From: Hoplostethus atlanticus
Lineage: Eukaryota > Chordata > Actinopteri > Trachichthyiformes > Trachichthyidae
DNA length: 64,000 nucleotides
Assembly: GCA_034670405.1 (NCBI GenBank)
Contig: JAXDDX010000193.1
Span: 470,001 to 534,000 of the forward strand
Direction: 5' to 3'
Below, in pieces: positions 18,681 to 29,533 of this stretch; the stretch's first letter is position 1, and each line of letters starts with the position of its first letter. The translations under genes and the position numbers were made by a program. A model generated the notes under the pieces. It saw only the letters and a list, made by a program, of their open reading frames with translations. It searched no databases and was not told the DNA's origin.

Positions 18681-19299
18681 GAAGCTGCTCAACAGGACGC
18701 GTCACGATTTTATTATTAGATTATTAAAAATAAATGTAGCGGCAGAAATGCAGAAATGACTTTCTGATAACGGCTGAATTTACCAAGATGTGAAGTTATT
18801 GATCTGTCACAAGTCAGCAGATCAAAAACCTCCAGGACGAAACACTGAAGAATCTTTATTTCATATGAAATATTCCAGTTCAGAATCAACAGACATCATG
18901 TTTTTATATCGTGTATGTAATTTAGGCCTCCCAATAATAATCATAATAATAATAACAGTAATGACATTCCTAAAAATAATAGTAACAGTTACAATAATCA
19001 TAATACTAGTAACAGTAATAATAACAACATGGATTCATCCTCTCTGTGCTTTATGTCTCTAACTGAGTCTCCATCCGACCTGAAATCAAGTTTTGATGTT
19101 TTTCGTCTGAAGGAATGAAATGGGATCCGGAGGGAGGAGATCCGGGCTGAAGTGGGCTGGACCGACTGGAGGAGGGACAGATCTGACTGCAGGTCAGCCT
19201 CAACACCTCCAAAACCTCCTCACTGCTCCTCCAACACCTCCTCACTGCTCCTCCAACACCTACTCTCTGCTCCTCTGAACTCCTCCTGTCCTGCCGGCG

Positions 19300-19430
19300 G
19301 TGCGTCCTGGCCCGGATTGGCCCGGATAAGACCTGGTTAGGACGGGACAGGCACGGACAGGACCAGGAAAGGACCGCGTTAGACCGGATAGGACCAGGTT
19401 AAGCCGGGATAGGCTCGGATCGGATCGAAT
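19300..19430. repeat. Degenerate GGATAGGACC-type repeat in foxa1 5' region
   Basis: Loose tandem copies of a 9- to 12-base unit (GGACAGGACC, GGATAGGACC, CCCGGATAAG), 80-200 bases upstream of the foxa1 ATG and presumably in promoter or 5' untranslated sequence. Confidence 0.7.
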
Positions 19431-19508
19431 AGGGGGGAGTAGAGACCCGTTGTCCCGCCTCTTATCCCGGGTCTGGAGCTGCATGGTGACGCGCTGCGGG
19501 TTCCCGTC

Positions 19509-19574
19509 ATGCTGGGCACGGTGAAGATGGAGGGCCACGACGCTCCGGACTGGAGCAGCTACTACAATGAAGAG
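19509..19574 (+). CDS. foxa1: FOXA1 forkhead transcription factor, coding exon 1
   Basis: The ATG at 19509 opens a 22-codon exon, MLGTVKMEGHDAPDWSSYYN plus EE, the characteristic N-terminus of FOXA1-type proteins. A GTGGGT donor follows at 19575. The exon ends in phase 0 and joins VYSPMTN at 20973. This short first coding exon followed by one large exon is the standard FOXA gene structure. The N-terminal segment contributes to transactivation. The position between ttc6 and mipol1 supports foxa1 over foxa2 or foxa3. Confidence 0.95.
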
Positions 19575-19930
19575 GTGGGTGGTTTAACTGAGACTAGTTA
19601 GAGGCTTTATGGTCAATAATAGTCTGACTGGAAGTAACTAAGTAACTAACTAACTAACTAATTAACTAATTAACTAACTAACCCAAATACCTGAAGGCCA
19701 GAATAATACGGACGGACTACCTGTCTCTCTACCTGTCTCTCCACCTGTCTCTCTCTCATTGGAGGCAGTAAGTTGCGTCCAGATGAGATAAATCAGAAAA
19801 TGTTGTAAAATTACAATAAAATAAGTTCATGAACTTTCAGTTTCATTTGGCACAAAAAGTAGAATCCGAGTTCTACTGGCGAATGAGCGATAACAAGCTG
19901 TTATTATTATTATTATTAGTAGTAGTAGCC

Positions 19931-19970
<40 letters not shown>

Positions 19971-20972
19971 GGTAGTAGTAGTAGTAGTAGTAGTAGCAGC
20001 AGTAGTATTGGTCAGTGTGATAAATATTTCTCTTGGTCATCAAACTCCAACTTCGGTCTAAATGCGACTCTGCTGTTTTCCAGTTAAATTTCAAGCTACT
20101 TTTGCAGTGTGACCGTAACTATGTTATAATATATACTATAAATACTATATGTTATAATATATACTATAGAAACAGCTCCATATTAAATAATCAAATTAAA
20201 CGTGTATGAAAATTGAGCGCCAACTTAAAGGAGTTTCCTCTTTCTGACTGCAGAACAGCAGCTAGCTTGAGTTTTACATACATTTATTTTATATTTAGTT
20301 TTACATACATTTATTTTATATTTAGTTTTACATATATTTATTTTATATATAGATTGTTTATATAGAATAAATGTATTTGTTGGTTTGTTCGACACTAAAA
20401 TCTAATTCAGTTTCTTTGTCCTGTTGAGTTTCAGTTTGTGCTTCAACAGTATTGATTCTTATTGTTGGAAAGAAAAACGGACCGACTTCAATTCATCAAC
20501 CATCGTTTTGTTTTGGGCAAAAGAAAAACTAACGATGAATTCATAATCCGAGCCGACAAACAGATGCTTTTATTTCTAATAGTCTAATCTTTCCTTCCAG
20601 CTCTCTAAAAGTAAAGTCAAATTAAGTAATCAGTTTACTTAATTAGACCTTGTCTGACACCAGACGGATTGAACCTAACACGGTTTATTCTGAATTATTT
20701 CAGCTCTTCTTTATTCGTCCGTTTAAAACAGCGGAGTCGGGTGGTTCTGATCCAGGATCAGTCTGGAGCTTTTAGCTTCATAACGGAGAGCAATGATCAA
20801 GTAGAACTAATAAACTAATAAACTAATAATTTATCTAAACTGTTTTAGTGGTAAATACTGCAGGGATTTAGTGGGGTTAGTGGGTTGACCAGGGGGACTA
20901 GTCCAGGCTACTAGTCTGGCTGGTCAGAGTTAGTTGTGTGTCCTGGTCTGACTGTCTGTCCTGCTTCTCCAG
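19575..20972 (+). other. foxa1: foxa1 intron
   Basis: A 1.4-kb intron with a GTGGGT donor and a TGCTTCTCCAG acceptor. It holds (TAAC)n at 19640-19682, (TTA)n/(GTA)n runs at 19898-20003 and a 25-bp repeat (TTTTACATACATTTATTTTA) at 20270-20350. No transposon is visible. Confidence 0.85.
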
Positions 20973-22146
20973 GTTTATTCTCCCATGACCAACAGTGGGA
21001 TGAGCTCTGGGCTCGGTCCCATGAACTCCATGACAAGCTACATGTCCAGCAGTGGAAACACATCTGGCTCCTTCAACATGTCCTACAGCGGCACCGGTCT
21101 GAGTCCCGGCACCATGGCTGGGATGGGCGGTTCTGCCCCGGCGGCCATGACCGGTCTGGGTGGGGGGGGTGGCGACCATGGGCGCGGCTCTCAGCCCGTC
21201 TAACATGAGCTCCATGTCGGCTCAGCAGGCCTCCATGAGCCTGAACCCTTACGGCAGCATGAGTCCCACCATGAGCCCCATGTCCTACACACAGACCGGG
21301 CTGAACCGGGCCAGGGAAAGCAAGTCGTTCAGGAGGAGCTACCCTCACGCCAAGCCGCCCTACTCCTACATCTCCCTCATCACCATGGCCATCCAGCAGG
21401 CTCCCAGCAAGATGCTGACCCTGAGTGAGATCTACCAGTGGATCATGGACCTGTTTCCATACTACAGGCAGAACCAGCAGCGCTGGCAGAACTCCATCCG
21501 ACACTCTCTCTCCTTCAATGACTGTTTCGTCAAGGTCTCTCGCTCCCCGGATAAGCCGGGGAAGGGCTCCTACTGGGCCCTGCACCCCGACTCTGGGAAC
21601 ATGTTTGAGAACGGCTGCTACCTCCGCCGGCAGAAGAGGTTCAAATGTGAGAAGAAGCTGTCTGGTAAAGGGGAGGGGAGGAAGGAGCAGAGCGAGGCTT
21701 CGCCTCCTCTTGGGGAGTCCAACAGCATCAAGACGGGACTCCTGGACTCCTCCGGCCAGGCGGCCAGTCCTCCGGGCCTGGACCCCCGTGGAGGCGGCGG
21801 GGCCTCGGACCTCAAAGTGCCCGGCTCCCAGCTCCTCTCCTCCGGTTCCCAGCTCCTCCCCTCCTCCCTGTCCTCCCTCTCTTTACCCCCCCACTCCATG
21901 ACACATGAATCCCAGCTGCACCTCAAAGGAGACCCCCACTACTCCTTCAACCACCCATTCTCCATCAATAATTTAATGTCGTCCTCAGAGCAGCAGCACA
22001 AACTGGACCTGAAGGCCTACGAGGCCCTGCAGTACTCGTCCTATGGCCCTGGGGCCCCGTCCAGCCTGGGGGGGAGGACCATGGAGCCTCTGGAGGCCTC
22101 GTACTACCAAGGTGTGTATCCCAGACCGCTGCTCAACACCTCATAG
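20973..22146 (+). CDS. foxa1: FOXA1 coding exon 2 with forkhead domain; one-base frameshift at a G8 run
   Basis: Encodes the N-terminal region ([17 protein letters not shown]), the forkhead domain at 21349-21645 (from [17 protein letters not shown] to YLRRQKRFK, including recognition helix [14 protein letters not shown]) and the conserved C-terminal regions II and III, ending [17 protein letters not shown] and TAG at 22144-22146. With exon 1 the product would be about 412 residues, close to fish Foxa1. FOXA1 is a nuclear pioneer factor that opens chromatin in endoderm, floor plate and gland development. The frame breaks at the run of eight G at 21162-21169: seven G would keep one frame throughout. 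As written, translation would stop at 21201-21203 before the DNA-binding domain. Purifying selection is evident on both sides, so an assembly error is likely. Confidence 0.95.
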
Positions 22147-22700
22147 TATCAGCTTCACTTCTCACATGCAGGAGAGAAAGAGGAAAAGGAAACAACATGC
22201 GATGTGGTTTTATTTTTGCATGCACCCGGTGCATTCAGGACTGTTGTCTGACCTTTAGCCTACAGCTGCAATAGCCCGATGCTGTACAGTGTTACCATTG
22301 AATGACTGTATATTATCCAGTTGTAAATCATTGCTTGTGTATTTAAGACTCTTTTGGAGCCTGTTGAACATCAGGCTGGTGTTGTACTCTGAAAAGTGTC
22401 CATGAGTTATTAATGTGCATGAATGAAGGAAGGTCACCCTGCTGTTCCGGGTTCACTTTTTAAAGGGTGTTATTGACATTTTATGCATTACCTTGGTATC
22501 TGACAAACATATTTCCCAGCCAGTCTGCGTGGAAAAGAACCAGGAATAAAGAAAAGTGGTTTCTGGTCTTGCAGGCAGAGAATGGGTGAATTTATGTGCA
22601 AAGCCTTTTGTCCCATTGTGTGTTTCCCTTGTTGGTTTTGATGACTTTGCATGTTCTTAACTTATTCTTGTTAATTTTCAAATAAAACAAATAAGATTTA
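22147..22700 (+). other. foxa1: foxa1 3' untranslated region
   Basis: About 550 bases following the stop codon, with AATAAA at 22544-22549 and at 22681-22686. The second is the better candidate for the main polyadenylation signal, followed by a T/GT-rich stretch. Confidence 0.75.
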
Positions 22701-23149
22701 TTCACCGATTGTTGTATTTCTTATATTAAATTGGAAGAACGGTTACGCGCGGGGCGTGCTTAAACATCTTTAGGTTGTTTTGTCGATGTGAGCAGATATT
22801 TATATATTTATATACATATTTATAGTGGTCTCAGACTGATTAAAATATGATTTTCTTTTCTAGGATCAGAAATGGAGTTTATGCTTTTCATAATATCGCT
22901 GCTTTCTGGTCTCTGGTCAAACAGGGATCCTTTGCTAAATGTTTACTCCATATTAAATTATCGGGTAAATGAATTCATGTTCATCTTTAGAGGGACAAAC
23001 GGCCCGTCAGTCTGAAAGGACTGTACTTCAGCCTGAATGTTTCCAGGCCTTGAGATGAATGAAAAGCTGCAGCCAAATCTAACAGGAATATGAATGAACC
23101 GTGTTGCTGTAAATGGATTTCAGCTCCATCAGATCTGCTCTTTTTGTCC

Positions 23150-23350
23150 ACCGTAACCTACACGCCGGGCGGTGAACCTGAACAGATTTCACTTTGATCG
23201 GGGTTTTTTCAACACGCACATTTTGGCCGCGGAACCGTGAAATGTGTTTAATTATCCTGTAATTATCCGCTAATTGCCCCCTGATGCGCAAATACGACGA
23301 GACAGAATGAAAGAGCCGCGAAACGGAGGCGGACTGAAATATGAAGATAC
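23150..23350. promoter_or_regulatory. Candidate conserved non-coding element downstream of foxa1
   Basis: Non-repetitive sequence with clustered homeodomain-like words (TTTAATTATCC, GTAATTATCCG, CTAATTGCCCC) next to GCGCAAATAC. The density of TAAT cores in a GC-balanced setting is unlike the surrounding AT-rich DNA. Conservation is not tested. Confidence 0.42.
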
Positions 23351-24007
23351 AGCTTCTTTAATGAAACAGACTGGATTTTTATTATGGCGTCAACTCAGAT
23401 GAAAAATAAAAAGCATTACAAATTACAAATTAAATTGTCAAATTACACCATACATTACTATGTGTATTATCAGTGGAGAGAAACGCGACTATTCAATTCA
23501 TTAAATCACATTTCTATTGTCGGACAAGCGACTTTAAATGAAAATCTATTCTATTTGTCGGTTAATTAATTAACTAATTAATTATCTGACTGATTGTTTT
23601 AGTATTCTTGAGATTTTTTTTACAACCTCTGGTTATTTTATTTTGCACTTATTTGTTTAATGTGCTGATTGATTATAAAGTAATTATTACGAATCATTGT
23701 TTCTAATAATTTATTATTTTATTGATTACTAGTACTGCGACCAATTCACCTTCTAAATGGTGCCAATATAAAACCTGACCAGAATATTTAGTCTAATGTA
23801 CTAAAGCAACAATAACCTGATATTTTTCAAGCCCTATCAGCAATTACACAAAATCATTTTCAGAGTGACGCAATGACATTTGAAAACAATAAATAATTTC
23901 ATTTTTCAATTTGTTCTCCCAGACAGCAGCAGCAGCTCCGTGATAAAATCTAATATCTTTCCACATTTCATTTGTCTGCGGATCAAGCTCCTTATTGTCA
24001 TTTTACT
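23351..24007. other. AT-rich intergenic DNA
   Basis: No gene, transposon or array recognised; short TTAATTAA runs near 23560-23590. Confidence 0.5.
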
Positions 24008-24152
24008 GAGTGTGACCTGTTCAATTGACCAGACGCTCTTCATTGTGGAGGGTTTTGGCTTTCCAGGCTTTTATCAAGGACCCTGGTATTTCTCTGACAA
24101 CAGCCTGGCTCCTCTGTGGGTAGAAAGGCCAGCCAGTCTGCAAGCTGGACCT
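24008..24152 (+). repeat. Left arm of 145-bp inverted repeat
   Basis: Matches the reverse complement of 25556-25700 at 142 of 145 positions. All three differences lie within the outer 45 bases. The other arm lies 1,403 bp away. The sequence is not low-complexity and happens to be open in one frame in both copies. There is no sign of transposon ends or target duplication. Confidence 0.95.
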
Positions 24153-24780
24153 GCTACAAACCTCAGTGGAAAACAGAATGGTTAGCTGGTTAGTTAGTTA
24201 GTCAGTTAGTTAGTTTACTCGGCTGTCAACCAGCAGCCTGTTTAAATAGGAATACTATAGTTGGCTTAATATTATAGCGATTCCACATGGGATAAAATGC
24301 CATAAATAAGGAATAATATTTATTAGGTGTCATTTATATTGATTTATATGTATTTATATTGATAATGTCACTATAAACTCACCGTTGAGTACCACAGAGT
24401 ATAAATGCTATAGGAATATTATAGGAAAATAATAGGACTATTATTGGGATTATTATGGGGAAATTATAAGGATATATGGATCTTTTTGTCGTCTCATCTA
24501 ACCCAACAGACTGTGTTGTTTTTGGTTAATTTTAGTGAGGAAATGTTTCATGAATATCTCAGTAAATTTCATTATTCCAACTCATCTGCATCTCACAGAA
24601 AACTAAAGATGCCTTTACGTTAGAATTAAACCAACCTGCAGCTGAGACAAAATCAGACTAGTTAATAACCAGTAACCCTGTGGTTCTAATAACTAAATAT
24701 GTTATCAGCTCGATAAAGTCTTAGGATATCAAATGATGTAACTAAGCAATATTTCCATTAATGTCATTATTAATTTGATT
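24153..24780. other. Spacer between inverted repeat and conserved-looking block
   Basis: AT-rich, with TTAG-type runs at 24183-24217. No recognisable gene or transposon. Confidence 0.5.
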
Positions 24781-24789
24781 AATTCCAGG

Positions 24790-25340
24790 GCCTCTAGACT
24801 TCTGATGTCTTCATCAGGTTCTGGTTTATTCCAGGCCTGCTAACCGGGTTAGTGCCACCCAGCCTTCAGTAATATGGGACATATGTTCGCGGCGGGGCGG
24901 TGGAGGCTGGGGGCTCTTCGGTGGCTAGGGCCCCCACATCATTTCTAGTTAGGCCATCTGAAGCCCTGGTCCTTTCTCTGGCCTTATGGAGGAAAATGTC
25001 GGCCACAATACCGCGGCCCTCGCCCCTTTCTTCCCCTCGCCTTTCATTCCCCGGCTAGAAAGCCACAAACAGGGGCCAGGGGACCCTAATGCCTTTTGAT
25101 GGGGATTGAATTAATTATCTCCAATAACACAATTGTGCTTGGCCAACGAAAAGAGCAAAGCAATACCCCTCCAGAATCACAGAGAAGAGAGAGGACAGAA
25201 GAATAGAAAAGAAAGAAGGATTTTTCAAAGGGAGCGCGAGAGAGAGCGAGAGAGAGCGAGAGAGCGATCTCTATCCCAAATCTGCTTTAAGAAGCAGCTG
25301 CTTTTCCATTAAAAATTATACGGACGAAGTTTATTAAGGC
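24790..25340. promoter_or_regulatory. Candidate foxa1/mipol1 conserved non-coding element
   Basis: A 550-bp non-repetitive block of unusually balanced composition with dense motif-like words (GGCTAGAAAGCCAC, TTGAATTAATTATCTCC, ACACAATTGTGC, AAGAAGCAGCTGCTT). It is placed between the two arms of the 145-bp inverted repeat. A GA-rich run interrupts it at 25230-25265. It reads like a developmental enhancer; proof needs alignment with other fish. Confidence 0.45.
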
Positions 25341-25414
25341 TTTGTGTGGCGGTAATATGCCTCGGCCGGGGAGGGTTGGTGGTCCAGGCTGTCCATGGGG
25401 GTGTCTTCATTACA

Positions 25415-25442
25415 TAGGGGGGGCGGGGCGGGGGGGCGGTTT
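25415..25442 (+). other. G-quadruplex-prone run
   Basis: Runs of seven, four and seven G separated by single C residues (GGGGGGGCGGGGCGGGGGGG), followed by GG, meet the usual G4 criterion. Such runs are also prone to sequencing error. Confidence 0.7.
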
Positions 25443-25555
25443 ATGATACTGGTTTTGTTAAATTAACGGAAAACTTCAACAAAACCAGGTGACTGTGGAC
25501 CAGGATATACAAAACGCCACACCATCTACATATATATATATATATATATATATAA

Positions 25556-25700
25556 AGGTCCAGCTTGCAGACTGGCTGGCCTTTCTACCCACAGAGGAGC
25601 CAGGCTGTTGTCAGAGAAATACCAGGGTCCTTGATAAAAGCCTGGAAAGCCAAAACCTTCCACAATGAGGAGCGTCTCGTCAATTGAACAGGTCACACTC
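25556..25700 (-). repeat. Right arm of 145-bp inverted repeat
   Basis: Reverse complement of 24008-24152 with three mismatches. It is preceded by a (TA)n run ending at 25555 and followed by a Tc1/mariner-like end word (CTTAGACTTTTGCACAGTAC) at about 25790. Confidence 0.95.
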
Positions 25701-26204
25701 TTTTTCTGCATTATTGTTTTACATTGTTGCTCTTTATAGTAATTTTTTTGATATTTAGAAACTTTTCATTTCATTACGGAATGTGCCTTAGACTTTTGCA
25801 CAGTACTGTACTGACGGAGAGGTTTTGGAAAATGAGTATTATTGTGGTGATAATTTACAATAAAAAATATCTTGGTTCCCAAAGCTCAAATAGCAAAACA
25901 AGGCAAACTTTAAAAGTTCCGTTATTGCAGAAGCAGCCTGAACACAACAGGCCGGAGGATACAGGCACTGTTCAATCTTTTATTAAAGTATTTACCTGCA
26001 GATTAAAGGCCTGCAACTGCAACACTGATCTACTCTGACAATGAACACAGTCTGTAACTGTAATTATAATTATAACAGGCCATGGGCTGTTAACCTCACA
26101 CTACATCTAAGATCTTTTTCTAATAAACTATTAACTATAAATTACATTAAAGGTGTAAATATGTCTACCTGTATGGACAGATAGAGATGGATGGATGATA
26201 GATA
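25701..26204. other. Intergenic DNA with a mariner-like end fragment
   Basis: TGTGCCTTAGACTTTTGCAC at about 25782-25801 resembles a terminal word of teleost Tc1/mariner elements. Nothing else is recognised in the interval. Confidence 0.45.
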
Positions 26205-27290
26205 CAGTTCGGGCCAAGAGTATTGGCACCCTTGCATTTTATACAGTTCATGTACAATATCTTCTGAAATGATTGGAAATTGAAATAACTTTCAGTCTTC
26301 ACGCGTTTACCTGTTTTATTTAACAGCACATGATAAGAACAAAAGACCAGTAGGAATACAAATATACAAAAATCTCCTCCAGATGTCCTCAAAACTGAAA
26401 AGTGTCTCTGATCATGATTTTTGGTCCTTTTCTAGTTCTTGTTGCAGCCTTTGGTAATGATGATGCTTCCAGATGTTTCTTGTAACCACCAATCAGCTTC
26501 CTGCTCCTTTCTGCTGCCAGTTTCTCCAGCTCTTCAACTACAACCCTCCAGTTCTTCACTGTGGAGGATTCCTTTGACCAACTGAACATTTCAGGTCTCA
26601 CCATTGGTTCTCAATGGGACTGAGGTCATCACTGATTCATCGCTGGTCACTCCAGAACAGTCCGAGGTTTCCTCTTGAACCAGTCCTGGTTCTTCTGGAT
26701 GTGTTCTGGGTGTCCTACTGGAGGACCCAGGACCTTCCATTGACACCCAGTTTTCTGACCCTGGGTAGAACATTTCTCTCCATAATGCCTTGGTAACCTT
26801 CTGATTTCATGATGCCCTTAATGCGTTCAAGATGTTCAGTACCTGAGGCAACCCCACAGCATTATGGGACCTCCACTGTATTTGGCTGTAGGTAGGGTTT
26901 CTTTTCTTTAAAAGATTCACTTTGTCATCTGTAAACAAAGATCTCTAGTTTGGTTTCATTGGTCCTTTCATTTTCCCAGAAGGATTCAGGTTTGTCCAGG
27001 TGGGTCTTGGTAAAGATCAATCAGGTTCTAGTGTTTCTCTTTCAACAGGGAGGTCTTCCTCTGACAGTAGAGCCCTTCTTGGTTCAGTGTCCAGAGTATG
27101 GTATGGGCTGAGACCTTTACCAAACCTCTCAGCCTGGAGGTCTTTGGATGTCATATGAAGTGTTTGACCAAGGAAGCAGAACAGTTTTAAAATGGATAAT
27201 TGGTTTGTGGGCACCTGCAACCAGTCACAGGTGAGTTGAATTACACTGCAAATGAGAATCTATTTCCTCCAACAAAACTGATTTGAATTG
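26205..27290 (-). mobile_element. Tc1-like DNA transposon relic
   Basis: The end at 26205 begins CAGTTCGGGCCAAGAGTATT next to a TA dinucleotide, the normal Tc1 target site. Minus-strand sequence keeps the order of a Tc1-like transposase, with all frames broken (longest about 70 codons). The inner part matches the shorter copy at 62945-63260, including GGTAATGATGATGCTTCCAG. Confidence 0.85.
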
Positions 27291-27349
27291 TTGTATAGCA
27301 GGGCTATTCAACCATGTGCCAGGCCTGCACGCCCAACTCCACCTGCCCC

Positions 27350-28078
27350 TTGGTTGTCGGACTCAGTGCGTACTGAGAGACGGAGCCTGAGAGTGGCTGA
27401 GTGCTAATGGAGAAGAGGCAAACTCCCGGAGGACCTTCTTACCTTCCAATCTTTCCTTTCCACTTTTTCCTCCTCTCTATCTGCTGCTAAAGCTGCTTTC
27501 TTCTGCACTAAAATTCAAACTTCTGCTTCCAACCCTAAAAAACTCTTCGAAACTTCCCCTCCATCTTTCCTCCTCTCCCTGTTTGCATCCTACCTGATGG
27601 ATCGCTCCTACCAGGTGACGCTGAGAGGGTCTGTGTCAGAACCACGCAGGCTCACTACTGGGGTTCTGCAAGGCTCGGTTCTGGGTCCTCTTCCTACCAT
27701 TGTTATGCCGGTGACACCAAGCTGATCCTGTCATTTCCCCCCTCTGACACACAAGTGGAGGCAGCATTGCTGCATGTCTGGCAGACATCTCTGAGTGGAT
27801 GTCGATGCACCACCTGAAGCTCAACCTGGACAAGACTGAGCTGGTGTTCCTCCTGTGGAAGGGTTGTCTGCACCGAGACCTGGCCATCACCATTGATAAT
27901 GCTGTGGTGAGGTCAACTCGGACTGCGAGGAATCTGGGTGTGACCCTGGATGACCAACTGGACTACTGCAACTCCCTCCTTGCTGCCCCGGCGTCTGCCA
28001 TCAGACCTCTGGAGCTTGTTCAGAAAGCTGCAACTCGTCTGGTGTTCAACCGCCCCAAGTTCTCCCATACAACTAAAA
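27350..28078 (+). mobile_element. L2-type LINE fragment with internal deletions
   Basis: Retains reverse-transcriptase pieces (FASYLMDRSYQVTLRGSVSE, WMSMHHLKLNLDKTELVFL, TARNLGVTLDDQL) but lacks the YADD region and has a deletion joining DDQL to DYCNSLLA. It shares private changes with the fragment at 42540-43185 (for example LLWKGCLHRDLA), so the two form a subfamily. Confidence 0.9.
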
Positions 28079-28084
28079 TGGCTG

Positions 28085-28270
28085 AATTTATATAGTGCTT
28101 TTATCCAAAGCGCTTTACAATATATGCCTCTCATTTACCCATTCACACACACACTCACACACCGATGGCAGTGAGCTACCATGCAAGGTGCTGGCCTGAC
28201 CATCGGGAGCAATTTGGGGTTCAGTGTCTTGCCCAAGGACACTTTGACATGTGAACAGGTGCTGGTGCTC
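28085..28270. repeat. Dispersed SINE-like repeat
   Basis: Contains TTTATCCAAAGCGCTTTACA at one end and GTGTCTTGCCCAAGGACACT near the other, a widespread teleost repeat. No clear tRNA promoter boxes. Confidence 0.6.
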
Positions 28271-28309
28271 TACCACTGCCCCTTGCTTATTTGCCTTCAC
28301 TTAGTTGTC

Positions 28310-28515
28310 TCATTTGTTTAATAACAAGTAGGTAGCTAACTTATTGCACTTTTACCTGGTAAAAAACAGCACTGGTTCTGCTCTTAGATGCTTGTTTAGG
28401 AAGGAAATGCACTTATGATTTCTGGTGACTAGTAGTTCTCTACCTATGTTGAATGTGCTTATTGTAAGTTGCTTTGGATAATAGCGTCTGATAAATGACT
28501 GTAATGAATAATAAT
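28310..28515 (+). mobile_element. L2 LINE 3'-end fragment
   Basis: L2 3' untranslated sequence (GCACTTATGATTTCTGGTGA ... AATGACTGTAATGAATAATA) with the tail reading into a GATG array. It belongs to the 27.4-kb insertion or to a separate one. Confidence 0.85.
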
Positions 28516-28524
28516 GTAATAAAT

Positions 28525-28965
28525 ACAGTAGATGGATGGATGGATGGAAGATGGATGGATGGATGGATAAATGATACGATGGATGGATGGATAAATGATA
28601 CGATGGATGGATGGATAAATGATACAGTAGATGGATGGATGGATGGATAAATGATACAGTAGATGGATGGATAAATGATACAGAAGATGGATGGATGGAT
28701 AAATGATACAGTAGATGGATGGATAAATGATACAGTAGATGGATGGATGGATGGATGGATAAATAATACAGTAGATGGATGGATGGATGGATAAATGATA
28801 CAGTAGATGGATGGATGGATAAATGATACAGTAGATGGATGGATGGATGGATAAATGATACAGTAGATGGATGGATAAATGATACAGTAGATGGATGGAT
28901 GGATAAATGATACAGTAGATGGATGGATGGATGGATAAATGATACAGTAGATGGATGTGAAGTGA
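28525..28965. repeat. GATG/ATAAATGATACAGTA compound array
   Basis: Alternating (GATG)n blocks and a constant ATAAATGATACAGTA segment, making 20- to 36-bp units repeated about eighteen times. Confidence 0.95.
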
Positions 28966-29055
28966 AACAGAAATCATCTTACCCTGTCGGTCCATTCAGC
29001 TCTCAGCCCACTAGAGTTAAATTAAAACCAATAAAAAGTTGTTTAGTTGTCCAGT

Positions 29056-29395
29056 TAACTGGTTGACTACTATGTAAATACTATGTAAAGTACTATGTAG
29101 ACTACTATGTAAACTACTATGTAGACTACTATGTAAAATACTATGTAAACTACTATGTAGACTACTATGTAAACTACTATGTAGACTACTATGTAAACTA
29201 CTATGTAAACTACTATGTAGACTACTATGTAGACTACTATGTAAACTACTGTGTAAACTACTATGTAAAATACTATGTAGACTACTATGTAAACTACTGT
29301 GTAAAATACTATGTAGACTACTATGTAAAATACTATGTAAACTACTATGTAAAATACTATGTAGACTACTATATAGACTACTAAGTAAAGGTGAA
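29056..29395. repeat. 12-bp array ACTACTATGTAA/G
   Basis: About 28 copies of a 12-bp unit alternating AAACTACTATGT and AGACTACTATGT, AT-rich and nearly uninterrupted. Confidence 0.95.
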
Positions 29396-29475
29396 TAGTA
29401 CCTAGCCTACAAGCTCATCCCAGTTACAAGATCAGGGAGATCGATGATACACACTCTGACAAACTCTCATACACG

Positions 29476-29533
<58 letters not shown>

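Noticed and set aside
24008-24185. Possible protein exon (IVEGFGFPGFYQGPWYF) in both arms of the inverted repeat
   Set aside because: Open in both copies, but two of the three base differences change amino acids, no splice sites fit, and no family is recognised. More likely non-coding.
28459-28995. 178-codon ORF of [13 protein letters not shown] type
   Set aside because: Translation of the GATG compound array.
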